Source of the DNA: an uncultured beta proteobacterium
GTDB lineage: Bacteria; Pseudomonadota; Gammaproteobacteria; Burkholderiales; Rhodocyclaceae
DNA: 64,000 nucleotides
Assembly: GCA_903848955.1 (NCBI GenBank)
Contig: CAINHS010000003.1
Span: 1-64,000 of the forward strand
Direction: 5' to 3'
Below are positions 59,119-64,000 of the stretch, piece after piece; the first letter of the stretch is position 1; each line of letters opens with the position of its first letter. The notes under the pieces were generated by a model, which saw only the letters and a list, made by a program, of their open reading frames with translations, searched no databases and had not been told where the DNA came from. The translations under genes and the position numbers were made by a program.

Positions 59119-60375
59119 GTGAGCGAACCAAGCAATCCACACGCCGCAGGCCCCCTCGCCGGTCTGCGCGTACTCGACCTGTCCACCATGCTGGCCGGCC
59201 CTTACGGCGCCACCCTGATGGGCGACCTGGGCGCCGACGTGATCAAGATCGAGTCCCACTATGGCGACGAGAGCCGCCATCTGGGGCCGTTGCGCGGCGA
59301 CCAGCGCGGTCCCTATCTCAGCCTCAACCGCAGCAAGCGCGACCTGGTGCTGGACCTGCAGCAGCCTGATGCGCAGGAAATATTTGCGCGCATCGCCGCG
59401 ACCGCCGACGTCCTCGTAACCAATGTGCGCGAACCGGCGCTCACCAGGCTCGGCATCAACTACGAGCAGGTCAAGGCCCACAAGCCCGACATCATCTGGA
59501 TCCGCGTCACCGGCTTCGGTCCCGATGGCCCCTACGCCGGTCGTCCCTGCATCGACTTCCTCGCCCAGGGCTACACCGGCGTCCTGACGCTCAACGGCGA
59601 TCCCGCCGGCCCCGCCGTGCGCACCGGCTTTCCGGCGGTTGACGTGATGACCTCGCTGCTGGTGTCCAACGCCGCCCTCGCCGCCCTGCGCGTGCGCGAC
59701 AAGACCGGCGCCGGCCAGCGCATCGAGGTCTCGCTGCTCGATGCGACCATGCACGCCCAGGCCAGTTCCATCGGCACCTACCTCGCCACCGGCGACAAGC
59801 CGGTGCGTACCGGCAACCGCAGCCTCTACTTCGCGCCCTCCGGCGTGTACCCGACGCGCGACGGCAGGCAGGTGGTGATCACCACCCCCGGCGAGAAGTT
59901 CTTCCCCCACATCTGCCGCGCCCTCGGCACCGACTGGGACACCGACGAGCGCTTCCACGACATCGCCGCGCGACTGAAGAATCAGGACGAACTGGATCGC
60001 GTCATGGCCGAGCGCACCTGCCAGTTCGACCGCGAGGAACTGGTCGAGCGCCTGATCGCCGCCGACGTGCTGACGGCACCGATCAACGAGGTCGAAGACG
60101 TGGTCAAGGACCCGCAGATCCTGCACAACAAGATGCTGGTGCCGGTGCAGCATCCGGAGCTGGGCGAGTTCACCGTTACCGGCGTCCCGATCCGCTTTTA
60201 CGGCACGCCGGCCAGCGTCAAGAAGCATCCGCCGATGCTCGGCGAACACACCCGGGAAATCCTCGCGGAAGTGGGCTACGCAGAAGCCGACATCGAGGCC
60301 ATGATGGCCAAGGGCCTGGTCGCCGACCGTGCCGAAATGCTGCGACTGAAAGCCGCGCGGCGGGCAAAAAAATAG
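59119..60375 (+). CDS. CaiB/BaiF CoA-transferase
   Basis: LAGLRVLDLSTMLAGPYGATLMGDLGADVIKIES; LNRSKRDLVLDLQQP; FGPDGPYAGRPCIDFLAQGYTG; GTG start. Confidence 0.92.
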   Translation: MSEPSNPHAAGPLAGLRVLDLSTMLAGPYGATLMGDLGADVIKIESHYGDESRHLGPLRGDQRGPYLSLNRSKRDLVLDLQQPDAQEIFARIAATADVLVTNVREPALTRLGINYEQVKAHKPDIIWIRVTGFGPDGPYAGRPCIDFLAQGYTGVLTLNGDPAGPAVRTGFPAVDVMTSLLVSNAALAALRVRDKTGAGQRIEVSLLDATMHAQASSIGTYLATGDKPVRTGNRSLYFAPSGVYPTRDGRQVVITTPGEKFFPHICRALGTDWDTDERFHDIAARLKNQDELDRVMAERTCQFDREELVERLIAADVLTAPINEVEDVVKDPQILHNKMLVPVQHPELGEFTVTGVPIRFYGTPASVKKHPPMLGEHTREILAEVGYAEADIEAMMAKGLVADRAEMLRLKAARRAKK

Positions 60376-60393
60376 CGGGCGCAGGGCGCCCGC
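60375..60393. terminator. 8-bp stem hairpin between convergent genes
   Basis: gcgggcgc-agg-gcgcccgc immediately after the stop of the + gene, facing a - gene ending 60416. Confidence 0.5.
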
Positions 60394-60415
60394 CATTTCC
60401 TGCAGCCGACCGGCT

Positions 60416-62092
60416 TCAGGATTTCGCCAGGTGATTGGCGGCGCGGAAACCGAACACCAGTCCGGGGCCGATGGTTGAGCCGGCACCGGCATAGGAACGT
60501 CCCAGGGCGGCGGCGGAATTGTTGCCGATGCAGTACAGGCCGGGAATCGTTTCACCCGCCTCATTCACCACCTGTGCATTCTCGGTGATTACCGGACCGC
60601 CCTTGGTGCCGGTATCGCTGGGCCACAGCTTGATAGCGTAGTAAGGCCCTTTGCCGATCGCCACCAGACAGGGATTGGGCTTGACCGCCTTGTTCGCCCA
60701 GTAGCGATCATGCACCGTGTCACCGCGGGCGAAATCCGGATCGACGCCGGTCTTGGCGTACTCGTTGTTCTTTTTCACCGACTCGGCGAGACCCGCCGCG
60801 TCCACGCCGATCTGGCGCGCAAGACCTTCCAGGGTATCGTCCTTGAAGACGAAATCGCCCCACCACTCCTTTGGGATCTTGGCATCGGGCATGATCACGC
60901 CCGGCAGGATGGTGCCGTGCGGGCAATCCTTGCGGAAGGTGGCATCGAATACCGTGAAGGCCGGAATGCCGCCGCCGTTCCTGACGTGGTCTTCATACAT
61001 GGCGAGCTGGAAGCGGTCGTAGGAGAGGGCCTCGTTGAGAAAGCGCTTGCCCTGCTTGTTCACGACGATGAAGCCGCCCAGTCCCCGTTCCGAAAATACC
61101 GGCTGCTGTCCCTGCGGCGACGCGGGCGAAGGCACCGAAGGCACGCCCCAGGTCTGATTCATGTTGCCGAGCTTGGCGCCGATGGCCTGCGCCGCCCGGA
61201 TGGTGTCGCCGGTGTTGTTCAACCTGGGGGTCGATGACCATTCCTGGCGACTCGGCTGCGGCAGGTACTGGTCGCGCATTTCCTGGTTGCGCTCGAAACC
61301 GCCGGCCGCAAGGATCACGCCGCGCCTGGCGCGCAAGGTGACCGGCTTGCCGTCGCGGCGGGCGACGACGCCCTGGACCCGGCCGTTCTCATGCACCAGG
61401 GATTCCAGCGGACAGTTCAACCAGAGGGGGATATTGCGCTCCAGCATCGTGAAGCGCAGCGAACCGATCAGGGAATTGCCCAGGCACAGGCGGCGGTCGC
61501 GCTTGGTCTTGAAGCGCCAGGGCAGATCGAGGTAGTAGCGGGCAAAAGTGCGGATCGTGACCCACAGCCAGCCCGGCCCCTTGGTGGCCATGGTGTTGGC
61601 TTCGACGACACTCATGTTGATGCCCATCAGTTGCGTGCCCGGATGGGTCTCGCGCAGCTTGAACAATTCGTCGCCGAGCCGCGCGCCGTCGAAGGGCACC
61701 GGCTGCATGCTGCGGCCGCCGGGCTTGGCGCCGGGCATCTCCTGATAGTAGTCCGGGTATTCGGCGCAGACCTCGTAGCGCAGCGCGGTCTTCTCGTTGA
61801 CGTAGCGGACCATCTCCGGTCCGGACTCGAGATAGGCGCGCACCTTGGCATCGCTGCTGGTATCGCCCACGGCCGCCGTCAGGTAGGCGTAGGCGCTGTC
61901 GTAGTCATCCGGCATCTGGCCGTTCAAGGGAATCCACAGCACGCCGCCCGAGGTGGCGGTGGTACCGCCGTACTGGTCGCTCTTCTCGATGACCAGCACC
62001 GAAAGGCCGAGATCGGCCGCGCGCACCGCGGACAGCAGCGCCCCGCCGCCCGAACCGACGACGATCACATCGAATTCCTGCTGATTAGTCAT
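60416..62092 (-). CDS. 3-ketosteroid Delta1-dehydrogenase-like FAD protein (KstD family)
   Basis: FDVIVVGSGGGALLSAVRAADLGLSVLVIEKSDQYGGTTATSGGVLWIPLN; C-terminal GRSYAGAGSTIGPGLVFGFRAANHLA. Confidence 0.85.
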   Translation of the reverse strand: MTNQQEFDVIVVGSGGGALLSAVRAADLGLSVLVIEKSDQYGGTTATSGGVLWIPLNGQMPDDYDSAYAYLTAAVGDTSSDAKVRAYLESGPEMVRYVNEKTALRYEVCAEYPDYYQEMPGAKPGGRSMQPVPFDGARLGDELFKLRETHPGTQLMGINMSVVEANTMATKGPGWLWVTIRTFARYYLDLPWRFKTKRDRRLCLGNSLIGSLRFTMLERNIPLWLNCPLESLVHENGRVQGVVARRDGKPVTLRARRGVILAAGGFERNQEMRDQYLPQPSRQEWSSTPRLNNTGDTIRAAQAIGAKLGNMNQTWGVPSVPSPASPQGQQPVFSERGLGGFIVVNKQGKRFLNEALSYDRFQLAMYEDHVRNGGGIPAFTVFDATFRKDCPHGTILPGVIMPDAKIPKEWWGDFVFKDDTLEGLARQIGVDAAGLAESVKKNNEYAKTGVDPDFARGDTVHDRYWANKAVKPNPCLVAIGKGPYYAIKLWPSDTGTKGGPVITENAQVVNEAGETIPGLYCIGNNSAAALGRSYAGAGSTIGPGLVFGFRAANHLAKS

Positions 62093-62244
62093 GACCGGCT
62101 TCCTTCCACGATTGGCAAATTGCTTGACGACAGGAACGCTGGCGGGCTTGCCGAAGGTTTGCAGCAAGGCTTTGCACGACAGGCAAGGCGGGCGTCACGG
62201 TGAGGATTTATCCGGAGCATTGTATTGGGACGCAGTGTGATGAA

Positions 62245-62262
62245 ATCGTCTGATCGGACTAA
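62245..62262 (-). promoter_or_regulatory. palindromic operator-like element, site E
   Basis: + strand atcgtctgatcggactaa (reverse complement ttagtccgatcagacgat) between divergent KstD-like and CaiB-like genes. Confidence 0.65.
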
Positions 62263-62310
62263 CACGGACCAACACTTGATATTGCCCGGCGATTTCTCTA
62301 CTGTGCAGCG

Positions 62311-63717
62311 GTGATCCCCGACTGCGACGCGCGCCCACTGCTGCCCGACACTCCCTGCCGCCTGGAGGGAACCGGTGCCGCCAGCGACTATGCCCATGTA
62401 CTGCTATCGACCCTGGGGGCAAGCGTGGTGCGCGGCACCGCTGCCGCCGATGAGCATCCGGCACTGGCCTGGGCACGCTGCGGGCTGATGGCCCTGACGG
62501 GAAGCGCAGCGGGGGAGGCGCGGATGTGTCCGGCGCCGCTGGCCTCATGTGCCGACGGCGTCATCAAGGCCATCGCAGCAATCGCCGCAGCCGGCAGCTT
62601 GCACCTGCCGCCATCCGGTGCGGCGCTGCTGGGCGAGCGCGCCGCCATCGCCGGGCTGCGACGCCAGGGGGCGAGTTCGCCGGGAGGCAGTTGCCGGCTG
62701 CTGCCCGCCAGAGACGGCTGCCTGGCCCTGAACCTGGCCCGCAGCGCCGACTGGGCGCTGCTTCCGGCCTGGCTGGAAAGCGATGTGGCCGCCACCTGGG
62801 ACGCCGTCGCCGCGGCAGTCGCCGGGCGCACGACGGCAGCGCTGCTGCAACGCGGACGCCTGATGGGGCTGGCGCTGGCCGTTGCCGGCCAGCCCGGCGC
62901 GCAGGCGCCGGCCTGGCTCGAGGTCGAGCACTTCAGCGCCAACGACCTGCGGCACGTCGCGGCAGCACCACTGGTCATCGATCTCTCGTCGCTGTGGGCC
63001 GGCCCGCTTTGCTCGCATCTGCTGCAGGCGCTCGGCGCGAGAGTGGTCAAGGTCGAAAGCCTGCAGCGCCCCGACGGCGCACGGCAGGGCCCGCCAGCCT
63101 TCAACGATCTGCTCAACGCCGGCAAGCAGAGCCTGGCGCTCGACTTCGCTTGCGCTACCGACAGGGCCAGGCTGCGCCAGCTTCTGCTGCGCGCCGACAT
63201 CGTCATCGAAGGCTCCCGCCCGCGCGCCTTGCGGCAACTCGGCATCTGCGCCGAAGAACTGCTGGCGATGCGACCGGGCCTGACCTGGGTCAGCATCAGC
63301 GGCTACGGACGCGATGAACCCGAGGCCAACTGGGCGGCCTACGGCGACGACGCCGGAGTTGCCGCCGGGCTCTCCGGCCTGCTCCTGGAACTCACGGGAG
63401 AAGCCCTGATCTGCGGCGACGCGATCGCCGACCCGCTCACCGGCATGCACGCGGCGCTGGCCGCCTGGGCCAGCCATCGTGGCGGCGGCGGCAACTTGCT
63501 CAGCCTCAACCTGCGCGACGTCGTGGCGCACTGCGTCGCCTGTTCCCTGCCCGCAGCGGCGGCGGAGCGGCGCGCGCGCTGGCTGTCATGGAGCGCTCTG
63601 GCACAGCAGGCCGGCCTCGCCGAGACCCTGCCGCAGGCACGCCCGGCGGCGGGCGCGGCAAGGGCGCTGGGGGCCGACACGGCGTCAATCCTTGCCGGAC
63701 TGGGTATCCCATGCTGA
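62311..63717 (+). CDS. atypical CaiB/BaiF CoA-transferase with N-terminal extra half (permuted/duplicated architecture)
   Basis: Canonical N-terminal motif (PLVIDLSSLWAGPLCSHLLQALGARVVKVES) occurs only mid-protein, after a divergent N-terminal half. Confidence 0.75.
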   Translation: MIPDCDARPLLPDTPCRLEGTGAASDYAHVLLSTLGASVVRGTAAADEHPALAWARCGLMALTGSAAGEARMCPAPLASCADGVIKAIAAIAAAGSLHLPPSGAALLGERAAIAGLRRQGASSPGGSCRLLPARDGCLALNLARSADWALLPAWLESDVAATWDAVAAAVAGRTTAALLQRGRLMGLALAVAGQPGAQAPAWLEVEHFSANDLRHVAAAPLVIDLSSLWAGPLCSHLLQALGARVVKVESLQRPDGARQGPPAFNDLLNAGKQSLALDFACATDRARLRQLLLRADIVIEGSRPRALRQLGICAEELLAMRPGLTWVSISGYGRDEPEANWAAYGDDAGVAAGLSGLLLELTGEALICGDAIADPLTGMHAALAAWASHRGGGGNLLSLNLRDVVAHCVACSLPAAAAERRARWLSWSALAQQAGLAETLPQARPAAGAARALGADTASILAGLGIPC

Positions 63718-64000
63718 TCCGTAACGCCGAAGTCGATTCCGGCACGACCACCGACCTGCGCCTCACCGATGCCATCGTGACCGGCATCGGTCCGCAACTC
63801 GAGGCACTGGCCGGCGAGGAAGTGCTGGAGGCTGATGGCGGCTTGCTGCTGCCCGGGCTGCAGGATCACCACCTGCATCTGCTGGCCTTGGCCGGCGCGC
63901 TCGATTCGGCGGCCTGCGGCCCGCCGCAGGTGAGAACCGCCGAAGAACTGGCGCAAAGCCTGCTTCAGCACGCCGCTGCCAATGCCGGCGACAGCGAGGG
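63711..64000 (+). CDS. amidohydrolase-family protein, N-terminal part (truncated by window edge)
   Basis: MLIRNAEVDSGTTTDLRLTDAIVTGIG...GGLLLPGLQDHHLHLLALAGALDSAACGPP; start overlaps the upstream stop. Confidence 0.75.
   Translation, partial: MLIRNAEVDSGTTTDLRLTDAIVTGIGPQLEALAGEEVLEADGGLLLPGLQDHHLHLLALAGALDSAACGPPQVRTAEELAQSLLQHAAANAGDSE

Overview
GC-rich 64 kb bacterial window, almost wholly coding, that reads as a dense steroid/isoprenoid acyl-CoA catabolic island. The gene content resembles a proteobacterial sterol degrader; the host is inferred, not proven. Contents include: four tandem pairs of acyl-CoA dehydrogenases; an ltp2-chsH1-chsH2-like side-chain retro-aldol module; thiolases; a FadB/J-type fusion; MaoC proteins; CaiB/BaiF CoA-transferases; AMP-forming acyl-CoA ligases; etfAB; many SDRs; two KstD-like flavoproteins; OYE-type flavoenzymes; a three-subunit xanthine-oxidase-family Mo hydroxylase; two LLM (F420-type) oxidoreductases; DUF1214 and NTF2-like proteins; a sulfotransferase; and a TeiR-like LuxR regulator. 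No oxygenase was recognised. The two strongest leads are: (1) a CysN-CysC (NodQ-like) fusion whose GTPase domain has lost its Switch I/II segment in frame, with P-loop K->N and NKMD->SEMD changes, while its APS-kinase domain is intact, and which lies about 8 kb from a PAPS-type sulfotransferase; (2) a recurring 18-bp palindromic element, consensus WTAGTCYNWWYRGACGAT, found at seven intergenic sites, each ahead of a catabolic operon, which suggests an undescribed regulon. No tRNA, rRNA, CRISPR array or intact mobile element was recognised. All calls come from reading the sequence and supplied ORFs; no database search was run.
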